Shown here: positions 7,785 to 14,118 of the stretch, in pieces
Layout: each line of letters begins with the position of its first letter
Position numbering within the stretch: the stretch's first letter is position 1
DNA from: JBFHES01 sp041584015
GTDB lineage: Bacteria > Bacteroidota > Bacteroidia > Bacteroidales > M50B96
Length of the DNA: 28,416 bases
Direction: 5' to 3'
Assembly (NCBI GenBank): GCA_041584015.1
Contig: JBFHES010000027.1
Coordinates: forward strand, 1 to 28,416
Translations under genes and position numbers: made by a program
Notes under the pieces: model-generated
Seen by the model: only the letters and a program-made list of their open reading frames with translations
Databases searched by the model: none
What the model was told of the DNA's origin: nothing

Positions 7785-8627
7785 ATGAGAAATTTAGCTT
7801 TAACTTTATTATCGGTACTTACTTTATTCGCTTGTGAAAACGATGAAAGTCAGGTTGCTGAAAAAAGTAACAAACAAAAAGTTGTTGAACTTTTAAAGAG
7901 TATTGAAACCGGAGCCACCGAACCGGTTGCTTACATTAATCCAAACAAGTATATACAACACAACCAAGGAGTAGCCGACGGACTGGCCGGGTTCGCAGCT
8001 TTATTGGGGCAGCTTCCGGAAGGAAGCGCAAAGGTTAATACGGTGCGTGTTCTGGAAGATGGTGATTATGTGATTGCGCATAGCGATTATGAATTCTTTG
8101 GACCAAAAGTGGGCATCGATATTTTTCGTTTTGAAGATGGACTGATCGTTGAACATTGGGATAACTTGCAGGAGAAGGTTGCCGAAACGGCATCAGGACG
8201 AACACAGCTCGATGGTTCAACCGAAGTTACTGATCTGGATAAAACCGTGGAAAATAAAACACTGGTGGAACATTTACTTAATGATGTGTTTTTTGGAGCT
8301 AATCCCGATAAAATTACTGAATACATTTCTACCGAACAGTACGATCAACACAACCCGGGAGTTAAGGATGGTTTAGCCGGACTTGGCGAGGCGCTGGCTG
8401 CATTGGCCGAAGCGGGCATGCCAATGATCTACGAAGTAAATCACAAGATTTTAGGCGAAGGTAATTTTGTGCTGTCTGTGTCGGAAGGTATTTTTATGAA
8501 TGAGAAAGTAGCTTTCTATGATATTTTCAGAATTGAGAATGGGAAAGTTGTGGAGCATTGGGATACCATTGAAAAAATAATTCCTGAGGCGGATGCTGCT
8601 AATGATAACGGGAAATTTAATTTTTAG
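7785..8627 (+). CDS. Lipoprotein with two tandem SnoaL-like domains
   Basis: Two copies of a SnoaL-like/NTF2-like (polyketide cyclase-like) domain in one exported lipoprotein. I use the ATG at 7785, one codon after an in-frame GTG, since it begins a lipoprotein signal with lipobox LFAC (cysteine 17). The repeats occupy about residues 28-135 and 147-268 and are plainly related: QHNQGVADGLAGF versus QHNPGVKDGLAGL, and VEHWDN versus VEHWDT. SnoaL-like domains are often annotated as aldol-condensation or ester-handling enzymes but many are binding proteins of unknown role. Internal duplication plus secretion is uncommon in my experience of the family. The gene follows an AraC regulator and may be its target. 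Confidence 0.88.
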   Translation: MRNLALTLLSVLTLFACENDESQVAEKSNKQKVVELLKSIETGATEPVAYINPNKYIQHNQGVADGLAGFAALLGQLPEGSAKVNTVRVLEDGDYVIAHSDYEFFGPKVGIDIFRFEDGLIVEHWDNLQEKVAETASGRTQLDGSTEVTDLDKTVENKTLVEHLLNDVFFGANPDKITEYISTEQYDQHNPGVKDGLAGLGEALAALAEAGMPMIYEVNHKILGEGNFVLSVSEGIFMNEKVAFYDIFRIENGKVVEHWDTIEKIIPEADAANDNGKFNF

Positions 8628-8660
8628 CGAAAACCCATAGAACGCCCGAATGGATTGCGA

Positions 8661-8694
8661 TGCCAGGTATATCAAGATATTGATGTATCTGGCA
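8661..8694 (+). terminator. Long hairpin after SnoaL-like lipoprotein gene
   Basis: A 14-base-pair stem (TGCCAGGTATATCA / TGATGTATCTGGCA, with two G-T pairs) and a 6-base loop, 33 bases after the stop codon. No T-tract follows, so it may protect or process the 3' end more than terminate by itself. A separate short palindrome GAACGT-N5-ACGTTC lies at 8711-8727, before the next gene. Confidence 0.5.
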
Positions 8695-8775
8695 ACCTGC
8701 GTTGAAGATTGAACGTAGTTAACGTTCCATCATTTGAACAAAATCATTAAATAGTGAATTCACAAATAAGATAGG

Positions 8776-9177
8776 ATGCAAAAGATTGTAAAGTTTTTAA
8801 AAGAGAGTGAGATTCAATACCTGGCAACTATTGGATTAGACGGGAAGCCTAAAGTGCGCCCCTTTCAGTTTATGTTTGAGCAAGATGGCAAACTGTGGTT
8901 TTGCACGTCTAACCATAAAGAAGTGTATCGGGAATTGCAAAAGCAAGCATATGTAGAAGTATGTGCTTCTGATAAGAATATGCATTGGCTACGATTGAGT
9001 GGAAAGGTTGAGTTTTCGAAAGATTTGCAAATTAAGGAACGTATATTAAATGAAAGTGCTTTAGTTAAAGGTATATATACGAAAGCCAGTAATCCCGCCT
9101 TTGAAGTATTTTTTATGGATGAGGCAGTGGCCTCTATCTCCGGCATTGGCCTCGCTTCACAAATAATTAAATTGTAA
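8776..9177 (+). CDS. Pyridoxamine 5'-phosphate oxidase-like FMN-binding protein
   Basis: A 133-residue flavin split-barrel protein. Typical features are FLKESEIQYLATIGLDGKPKVRP at the N-terminus (strand leading to the FMN phosphate loop), then KLWFCTSNHKEVYREL, the turn and helix that contact the flavin in relatives, and RLSGKVEF. The family binds FMN or F420 as a dimer and includes general stress proteins and nitroreductase-like enzymes; true PdxH is longer and has a different C-terminus. Its reaction cannot be named. It is a stand-alone gene, 148 bases after the SnoaL-like lipoprotein gene and separated from it by a hairpin and a palindrome. Confidence 0.88.
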   Translation: MQKIVKFLKESEIQYLATIGLDGKPKVRPFQFMFEQDGKLWFCTSNHKEVYRELQKQAYVEVCASDKNMHWLRLSGKVEFSKDLQIKERILNESALVKGIYTKASNPAFEVFFMDEAVASISGIGLASQIIKL

Positions 9178-9381
9178 CTTTTAAACCTTAAGTGCTTTTT
9201 CTGCTCAATAGAGAACTACAAAATTGTTAATCATTGTTTAAAAAAGGGTGCCTCATGTTTTATCATGCGTAACTTTATGGCTGTGGTTTGACAAAAGTCA
9301 GGTGACGGTAAAATTATTTAGTGATACATTGCGAGCCAATAGTTTAAACCGAATATTTAATAATAATAGATTTTATTTAGC

Positions 9382-10281
9382 ATGAATAAAGCTCCCTTAC
9401 ATTTTTCCGAGTATGCCGAAGAGATTGAATTATTCGATATGTTTAATCCTGTTAATAAATTATTATCCAAAGAAGAGCAGGAGGAACTTTTAGAGGTATT
9501 GCTATTGCGGTTGCAAGAGCGTATTGGTGGCGTTCAGAATACAAGTGCAATGTCTTATACCCAAAAGAGGCGAGCACTGCATGGTGTCATAAATACTTTA
9601 TCGCCCAATGTATTGCATGCAGCGGATCGGGAGTTGCTCAATCAATTACTCCTTAATGAATTGGTGCAGAAACCAATTGCTACCGAAAAAGAAATGGCCA
9701 CTTATGTTAAGCAGGTTGTTGGAAGCACGCGTTTGGCTGTATGGCAGGGAGATATAAGCACTCTGCAAATAGATGCCATTGTAAATGCGGCAAACAGTGA
9801 GATGCTTGGTTGTTTTCAGCCATTGCATGCCTGCATTGATAATGTGATTCATAGTGCAGCAGGAGTGCAGTTAAGAGACGATTGTGATATCATCATGCGC
9901 AAGCAAGGTTTTGCAGAGCCAACCGGAACGGCTAAGATTACGCGAGCCTATAATTTACCATCTAAGTTTGTACTGCACACGGTTGGACCAATTGTTAATG
10001 GAACGGTAAGTGAGCAAAATAAAATCGATTTAGCTGCATCGTATACTAGTTGTTTAAATATCGGTAAGGAGCTTTCTTCAATTAATAGCATTGCGTTTTG
10101 TGGTATTTCTACCGGTGTGTTCGGATATCCTGCCTATGAGGCTGCCAAACTTGCACATGAAACTGTTTGCAACTGGTTAAAGAATAATCCGAATAGTTTG
10201 GATCTGGTGGTCTTTAACGTGTTCAGTGATGATGACAAAGAAATATATGATGCACTTGTAAATACAAGTTATGATTCCTAA
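9382..10281 (+). CDS. Zinc-type macrodomain protein-ADP-ribose hydrolase
   Basis: A macrodomain that should remove ADP-ribose from proteins. An N-terminal helical region (about 1-115) precedes the macrodomain (about 117-295), as in the bacterial zinc-containing macrodomain hydrolases. Key features are the ADP-ribose loop GDIS..QIDAIVNAAN (NAAN at 135-138), then the zinc-site loop MLGCFQPLHACIDN with C144, H149 and C151 as likely ligands, and the phosphate loop GISTGVFGYP (241-250). In Firmicutes, relatives sit beside a lipoyl-dependent sirtuin (SirTM) and a GcvH-like protein; neither is next to it here. The cytoplasmic hydrolase may therefore reverse ADP-ribosylation made elsewhere in the genome. 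Assignment to the zinc subfamily rests on the Cys/His pattern I can see. Confidence 0.9.
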   Translation: MNKAPLHFSEYAEEIELFDMFNPVNKLLSKEEQEELLEVLLLRLQERIGGVQNTSAMSYTQKRRALHGVINTLSPNVLHAADRELLNQLLLNELVQKPIATEKEMATYVKQVVGSTRLAVWQGDISTLQIDAIVNAANSEMLGCFQPLHACIDNVIHSAAGVQLRDDCDIIMRKQGFAEPTGTAKITRAYNLPSKFVLHTVGPIVNGTVSEQNKIDLAASYTSCLNIGKELSSINSIAFCGISTGVFGYPAYEAAKLAHETVCNWLKNNPNSLDLVVFNVFSDDDKEIYDALVNTSYDS

Positions 10282-10299
10282 TGCTGCCTAGCTAATGGA

Positions 10300-10331
10300 T
10301 TTTGTAGATCGATAGGAAAATGCTAACTTTG
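10300..10331 (+). promoter_or_regulatory. Promoter of small membrane protein gene
   Basis: TTTTG (10300-10304), 19 bases, then TAACTTTG (10324-10331): an exact fit to the Bacteroidota TTTG-N19-TAnnTTTG promoter. It begins 18 bases after the macrodomain gene ends and predicts transcription from about 10338, upstream of both possible starts of the next gene. Confidence 0.7.
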
Positions 10332-10430
10332 AAATAGACCAATACATGCAGGCAATATATAGTCCTGTTGGTTATTCAAATTCGGTACATAGAAGACTAC
10401 AACGACAAAATTATTATAAAAGATAGTACC

Positions 10431-10949
10431 ATGTTCAGAAGCAAATTAATTGAAGATCAAGCCTATTATCGATTAAGAAGAAAGCAATTGATTTTGACCT
10501 TTGTAGCCATTATTCCAATGAGCTTAATTTGGGGTTTGTATGATTGGCAGTTTTGGATATTATTAGTTGGGTTAGCTTTGTATGTGGGAGCAATTCTGCT
10601 CATGAGGCGCAATCAACAAGTGATGGAGCTTTTTGCCGGGAACAAGTTTCTTGAACTCGATGAGGAGGCGCTTAGAGTGGTTTCTAAGAATCGAAAAATA
10701 ATTGAAACTATAAACCTTGAAAGCACAAGTTCAATTATCCTAAAAAAGGAATACGATTTATATCAGCATAGCATAAAAGATGTTTTTAGCGAAGTGGCGG
10801 CAGTTGAAAAAGGGAATTCAGTGATCCTTGATGTAGAGGGAGAGAAGCGCGTTTTCCTTTTTGAGATTGATTCGCATTACAAATTAAAACAGCTGAGTAA
10901 AATAATTGATTGTTGGTTGCAAAAGCATTATAACATCGAAAGGGTGTAA
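10431..10949 (+). CDS. Small membrane protein with YcxB-like layout
   Basis: A 172-residue inner-membrane protein when started at the ATG at 10431; a longer frame using TTG at 10368 would add 21 residues lacking any signal. A basic N-terminus (YRLRRKQ) leads into two adjacent transmembrane helices (about residues 21-38 and 41-58). A soluble C-terminal domain of about 110 residues follows, with alternating strands (LELDEEALRVVSKNRKIIET, then SVILDVEGEKRVFLFEI). Two helices followed by a PH-like domain is the layout of YcxB-like proteins, whose function is unknown. This similarity is by layout and pattern only. It has its own promoter and appears monocistronic. Confidence 0.75.
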   Translation: MFRSKLIEDQAYYRLRRKQLILTFVAIIPMSLIWGLYDWQFWILLVGLALYVGAILLMRRNQQVMELFAGNKFLELDEEALRVVSKNRKIIETINLESTSSIILKKEYDLYQHSIKDVFSEVAAVEKGNSVILDVEGEKRVFLFEIDSHYKLKQLSKIIDCWLQKHYNIERV

Positions 10950-11047
10950 TGCTCATGGGGTATCAATAAGCGTATTGGTAAACTGTAAATTCAATTTTCT
11001 AACGGTGCATGTTAGTCAAAAGTTAAACATCTCTTAAGTTGTGATCT

Positions 11048-11422
11048 TTATACGGCTAGTAGCAATTGTTCGGCATGCTCGAGCGAATGCGAAATCCTGA
11101 ATTTGTATCCTTCCTTTGCATAGGAAGCTTGGTTGGAATTTAATTTGTCTACATCAAATTGAGAGTGATTAAGCACAATGACAATCATGGCTATGTCGCA
11201 GGTGCTTACCGTCTCATGCAATCTGGGAATACAAAACGGCTCTGAGCATTCCTGCTTATGTTTTAGTTTTCGATGATCGAGAATTATTTTTGCTTGTGTA
11301 TTGTGTCTAACAATTTCCACTATATCCAGCGTTTTTTCTTCAATACTTTCAGCATCGAGCTCACCTTCTGTTGTAATATAGGTAATGCTGCTAGTCTTAC
11401 AATAATCAAAACGTATGTTCAT
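11048..11422 (-). CDS. Small soluble protein, possibly STAS-like
   Basis: A 124-residue cytoplasmic protein with no signal or membrane segment. The pattern strand-TEGELDAESIEEK-helix-AKIILDHRKL-helix-IAMIVIVLN-helix-KFRISHSLEHAEQLL looks like the alternating beta/alpha order of STAS or SpoIIAA-like domains, in which the strand ending in DHRKL would be the second or third core strand. I cannot be sure of the family. It has cysteines at 8, 59, 64 and 75, which is many for its size. It is divergent from the TusA/DsrE/kinase operon, 270 bases away, so a role related to that operon is possible but unproven. Confidence 0.65.
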   Translation of the reverse strand: MNIRFDYCKTSSITYITTEGELDAESIEEKTLDIVEIVRHNTQAKIILDHRKLKHKQECSEPFCIPRLHETVSTCDIAMIVIVLNHSQFDVDKLNSNQASYAKEGYKFRISHSLEHAEQLLLAV

Positions 11423-11440
11423 TTCTCCGCTTCATAATAG

Positions 11441-11456
11441 ATGCAATGCATGGCAT
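11441..11456. repeat. Near-palindrome upstream of STAS-like gene
   Basis: ATGCAATGCATGGCAT is a 16-base palindrome with one mismatched pair, 19 bases upstream of the ATG of the STAS-like gene and in the region shared with the divergent sulfur-carrier operon. It is a candidate operator. The rest of the 270-base gap (11423-11692) is AT-rich and holds no promoter that I can place with confidence. Confidence 0.3.
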
Positions 11457-11692
11457 TAACACCTTGATTCTTACATGATATTCACTTTTTCCCCCTTGAC
11501 CAAAATCAATTGTTTTAGTAAATCATTTGGTTAAGTATAATTTATCCCCCAATAAATTCTGCCTAAATATAGCTAAATACACCAGCAGAGCAAGCATAGG
11601 ACATTAATATTATTAATTTGTTAAAATGCTTTTATCGTGCAAACCATTTTTAGGAATGCCCGTAGGAGTTAGCAATATTAAAAAATTGCCAG

Positions 11693-11914
11693 ATGAATGA
11701 GTTAAAAGAGATTGATTGTATTGGAATGAAATGTCCACGTCCAATAATAGAAATTGCAAAGGCTGCACGAAAATCTCCTGGGTCGATTCTTAAAGTGACT
11801 GCAGATGACTTCGCATTTGAAAGTGACGTAAATGCGTGGGTTGAAAATGCAAATGCCGAAATATTAAAGTTGGTTAAGGATGGGGATAGAGTAACCGTTG
11901 AAATCAAATTATAA
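11693..11914 (+). CDS. TusA-family sulfur carrier protein
   Basis: A 73-residue TusA/SirA-like protein. The hallmark CPxP motif is present as KCPRP with the persulfide-carrying cysteine at residue 14; a second cysteine is at residue 9. The fold's later strands (GSILKVTADDFAFESDVNAW) also fit, including the spaced Asp residues typical of the family. TusA proteins accept sulfane sulfur as a cysteine persulfide and hand it to partners such as DsrE-type proteins, for tRNA thiolation, molybdenum cofactor chemistry or sulfur oxidation. It is the first gene of a four-gene operon with two DsrE-like proteins and a histidine kinase, 10 bases from the next start, so its partner is probably encoded right beside it. 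Confidence 0.92.
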   Translation: MNELKEIDCIGMKCPRPIIEIAKAARKSPGSILKVTADDFAFESDVNAWVENANAEILKLVKDGDRVTVEIKL

Positions 11915-11924
11915 AACAGAACTT

Positions 11925-12506
11925 ATGTTTCTAGAGGAAGAAGTTGCAATATCGGTTAGTGATGAGCTAAAGGCAATGAAACAAGAAATTGCTGAATTAA
12001 AAAAGCAAGTTGCCAAGGTTAAACTTAACGATGATGTAAATATTATTTGCTTTAGTGGCGATTGGGATCGTTTATATGCGGCACTTACAATTGCTAGTGG
12101 AGCTTTGGCCTTAGGGAAACCAGTTCATTTGTTTTTCACCTTTTGGGCGGTTAGTGCGCTGGAAAAGAAAACAGGCAATCTAAATGGCGATAAGTCTTTT
12201 CTCCAAAAGATGTTTGCTACGATGTTACCAACCGGACCACGGAAGTTGCCACTTTCGCGTTTAAATATGCTAGGAATTGGTAAGAGCTGTGTTAAGCAGG
12301 TAATGAAAAAAACAGGTATTGAAGATATTGATGTGTTATATAAAGATGTGGTTGAACTTGGTGCAGAAATTCATGTGTGCGAAACATCCACCCTTTTGTT
12401 TGGTGTTAAGTGCGAGGAATTGCTCGATGCAGAAAGTATTGACCGCTGCGGTGTTACAACCTTTATGGCAAATGCGCTTAAAAGTAATATGACCTTATTT
12501 ATTTAA
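11925..12506 (+). CDS. DsrE2-like (DsrE/DsrF/DrsH) sulfur transfer protein
   Basis: A 193-residue member of the DsrE2/DrsH-like family (PF13686). I start at the ATG at 11925, since the earlier in-frame TTG at 11898 lies inside the TusA gene. A short coiled coil (about 14-34, MKQEIAELKKQVAKVK) precedes the DsrE fold (about 38-193): NIICFSGDWDRLYAALTIASGALALG, then VHLFFTFWAV. The conserved family cysteine is C152 in HVCETSTLLFG; others are at 42, 122, 163 and 175. DsrE2 proteins bind persulfide sulfur and exchange it with TusA, whose gene is directly upstream. No membrane helix is clear, although FFTFWAV is hydrophobic. The substrate and final acceptor are unknown. Confidence 0.88.
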   Translation: MFLEEEVAISVSDELKAMKQEIAELKKQVAKVKLNDDVNIICFSGDWDRLYAALTIASGALALGKPVHLFFTFWAVSALEKKTGNLNGDKSFLQKMFATMLPTGPRKLPLSRLNMLGIGKSCVKQVMKKTGIEDIDVLYKDVVELGAEIHVCETSTLLFGVKCEELLDAESIDRCGVTTFMANALKSNMTLFI

Positions 12507-12519
12507 AGAATAGTAAATT

Positions 12520-12906
12520 ATGAGTAATCATCCAGATTTGTTAATAACCCTTACAACGGGCAAACAAGATAGAGGTGCAAGAGCAACATTAGCGTTATCA
12601 TGGGGATGTGCGGCACTGGCAATGGGACAGTCAGTAAGTATATTTTTTACAATGGACGGTTCTGTTTGGGCATCAAAAAATGCAGCGAAAGGAGTTGTCG
12701 TAGCTGGCTTCGAGCCGCTAGACGAGCACTTCGATCAATTTATAGACTTAGGTGGTGAAGTATTGGTATGTGCACCTTGCTCGGAATATTATTGCTCTGT
12801 TGAAAGCTCCGATATGCGCGGAAACTTAAGAGAGGAAGCAAAGCTTACAGGCTTGGCAACCATTGTTTCTATAATGGGGACAAATACCAAAACCATAACT
12901 TTCTAG
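12520..12906 (+). CDS. DsrE-family protein with clustered cysteines
   Basis: A 128-residue DsrE-like protein. Visible family features are an N-terminal strand and loop (DLLITLTTGKQDRG), an Ala/Gly-rich helix (ATLALSWGCAALAMG), a hydrophobic strand (SVSIFFTMDGSVW) and the cysteine-bearing segment VLVCAPCSEYYC with cysteines at 84, 87 and 92. The first of these sits where DsrE/TusD carry their active cysteine. Three closely spaced cysteines would allow persulfide transfer or disulfide switching. It follows the DsrE2 gene by 13 bases, and its stop codon overlaps the ribosome-binding site of the kinase gene. It is probably the third member of a TusA-DsrE2-DsrE relay. Confidence 0.88.
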   Translation: MSNHPDLLITLTTGKQDRGARATLALSWGCAALAMGQSVSIFFTMDGSVWASKNAAKGVVVAGFEPLDEHFDQFIDLGGEVLVCAPCSEYYCSVESSDMRGNLREEAKLTGLATIVSIMGTNTKTITF

Positions 12907-12910
12907 GAGG
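12905..12910 (+). promoter_or_regulatory. Perfect Shine-Dalgarno of the kinase gene
   Basis: AGGAGG lies 7 bases before the ATG at 12918 and overlaps the stop codon of the DsrE-like gene. Other gene starts in this window have AT-rich leaders without such a motif. In Bacteroidota the anti-Shine-Dalgarno end of 16S rRNA is normally masked by ribosomal protein bS21, so a perfect site here may signal special translational control. Confidence 0.8.
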
Positions 12911-12917
12911 TACAGAA

Positions 12918-14093
12918 ATGCAAGACATGAAAGACACGGCAAAAAGTGCAGACAAACTTGCTATGGAGCATAAGCAGTTACTTAAACTCAATGAACGTTT
13001 GGCTACTGTTAATGCGGAATCGGCAAACTTAATGGCTGAACTGGAGGAATCAAATGAGACCTTGCAGAAGCTGAATAGTCGTCTTGCTCTTGCGAATGCT
13101 CACTCGGTTGAATTGATGGTTGAGCTGGAAGAAAAGAATGATGTGCTTAAAAGAACCAACCTTGATTTAGCAAAAGCAAATGCATATGCGGCAGAGCTTA
13201 TGGCTATAAATGAGTTGAAAGATGAGGAGATTATGAAATTAAATAAAGCACTTGCCCAGGTAAATACCAGAGGTGCTAATTTAATTGCTGAACGCGAAAT
13301 GCAAATGGAAGAGATTCATTTGTTGAATCATGATCTTAATAAAGAAATAGATGAACGAAAGAATATTGAAGAACGACTGGTGAAAACCAATGCTACCAAA
13401 GATCGGTTTTTCTCCATAATTGCCCATGACCTGCGTAATCCGTTCAACTCAATTGTAAACCTTATTACGCTAATAGATGAGCATGCAGAAATTTTGTCGA
13501 AGGATGATATAATGGAGATGGTTCACGAACTTCATTCCAGCGCCGATAAAACAAAACTACTTCTGGAAGGACTGCTGCAATGGCAAATGGTGCAGTCTGA
13601 TGGAATGGTGGTTAAAGCTGTCGATACTAGTTTAATGTCGGTAATCGACGCAACTATTCCCGTGTTACAGCAACATGCGCTTACAAAGAATATTAAAATT
13701 GTTTCAAAGGTAGATGCAACTGTACATGCATTTATTGATGAAAATATGATCGCAACAGTAATTCGAAACCTGGTGTCAAATGCCATTAAGTTTACACCTA
13801 ATCAAGGTTGTATTACGCTATCAAGTTCAAGTGATAATGGTAAAGTCTATGTGCATGTTTCCGATAATGGAATAGGCATGCGAGAATCCGATCTGGCAAA
13901 TCTATTCAGGATCGATAAAAAAGTTTCACAAGATGGTACCGCCAAAGAAAAGGGAAGTGGCTTAGGACTGATCCTCTGCAAAGAGTTTGTTGAGAAAAAT
14001 AATGGTAAACTATCTGCTGTAAGCGAATTGGGCGAAGGAAGTACCTTTACCTTTAGTGTGCCACAATTCAGTCCAAAAAATAAATTGGACTGA
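12918..14093 (+). CDS. Soluble histidine kinase with coiled-coil repeats
   Basis: A 391-residue cytoplasmic sensor histidine kinase with no membrane segment and no PAS, GAF or receiver domain. Residues 24-135 are four 28-residue coiled-coil repeats, followed by a helix to the dimerisation domain (RFFSIIAHDLRNPFNSIV, phospho-accepting H170). The ATP-binding domain has its N-box (IRNLVSNAIKF, N284/N288), G1 box (DNGIGM, from D316) and G2 box (GSGLGL, from G346). It is translated from a strong AGGAGG site and ends an operon with TusA-, DsrE2- and DsrE-like genes. With no sensor domain, its input probably comes from a partner, and I infer the sulfur carriers. Its only cysteines (298, 354) are in the catalytic domain. 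No response regulator is encoded nearby. A hairpin overlaps its stop codon. Confidence 0.93.
   Translation: MQDMKDTAKSADKLAMEHKQLLKLNERLATVNAESANLMAELEESNETLQKLNSRLALANAHSVELMVELEEKNDVLKRTNLDLAKANAYAAELMAINELKDEEIMKLNKALAQVNTRGANLIAEREMQMEEIHLLNHDLNKEIDERKNIEERLVKTNATKDRFFSIIAHDLRNPFNSIVNLITLIDEHAEILSKDDIMEMVHELHSSADKTKLLLEGLLQWQMVQSDGMVVKAVDTSLMSVIDATIPVLQQHALTKNIKIVSKVDATVHAFIDENMIATVIRNLVSNAIKFTPNQGCITLSSSSDNGKVYVHVSDNGIGMRESDLANLFRIDKKVSQDGTAKEKGSGLGLILCKEFVEKNNGKLSAVSELGEGSTFTFSVPQFSPKNKLD
12987..13322 (+). repeat. Four in-frame 84-base (28-residue) coiled-coil repeats
   Basis: Units at 12987-13070, 13071-13154, 13155-13238 and 13239-13322, encoding kinase residues 24-135. Each unit is exactly four heptads, with a pattern like LN..LA..NA...ELM.E.E..N..L (for example LNERLATVNAESANLMAELE in unit 1). 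The first two units are most alike and the fourth has drifted most. They form a long parallel coiled coil before the kinase dimerisation domain. Confidence 0.85.
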
Positions 14094-14097
14094 ATTG
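14064..14097. terminator. Hairpin between convergent kinase and protease genes
   Basis: A perfect 13-base-pair inverted repeat (CAATTCAGTCCAA / TTGGACTGAATTG) with an 8-base A-rich loop. It overlaps the last codons of the kinase gene and lies 22 bases beyond the end of the convergent protease gene. There is no long T-tract on either side, but position and stem strength suggest a shared bidirectional end signal. Confidence 0.6.
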
Positions 14098-14118
14098 CGA
14101 ACTAAGACCTTTAACTAG

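Noticed and set aside
10368..10430. TTG-initiated N-terminal extension of the small membrane protein
   Set aside because: An ATG at 10431 follows at a normal distance from a strong promoter, and the extension has no domain or signal features.
11450..11468. Sigma-54-like element (TGGCA followed by TTG) upstream of the sulfur-carrier operon
   Set aside because: The spacing between the two halves is two bases too long and the downstream half lacks the GC dinucleotide.
11898..11924. TTG start that would overlap the DsrE2 gene with tusA
   Set aside because: The ATG at 11925 gives a normal 10-base gap and the extra nine residues do not look like the family.
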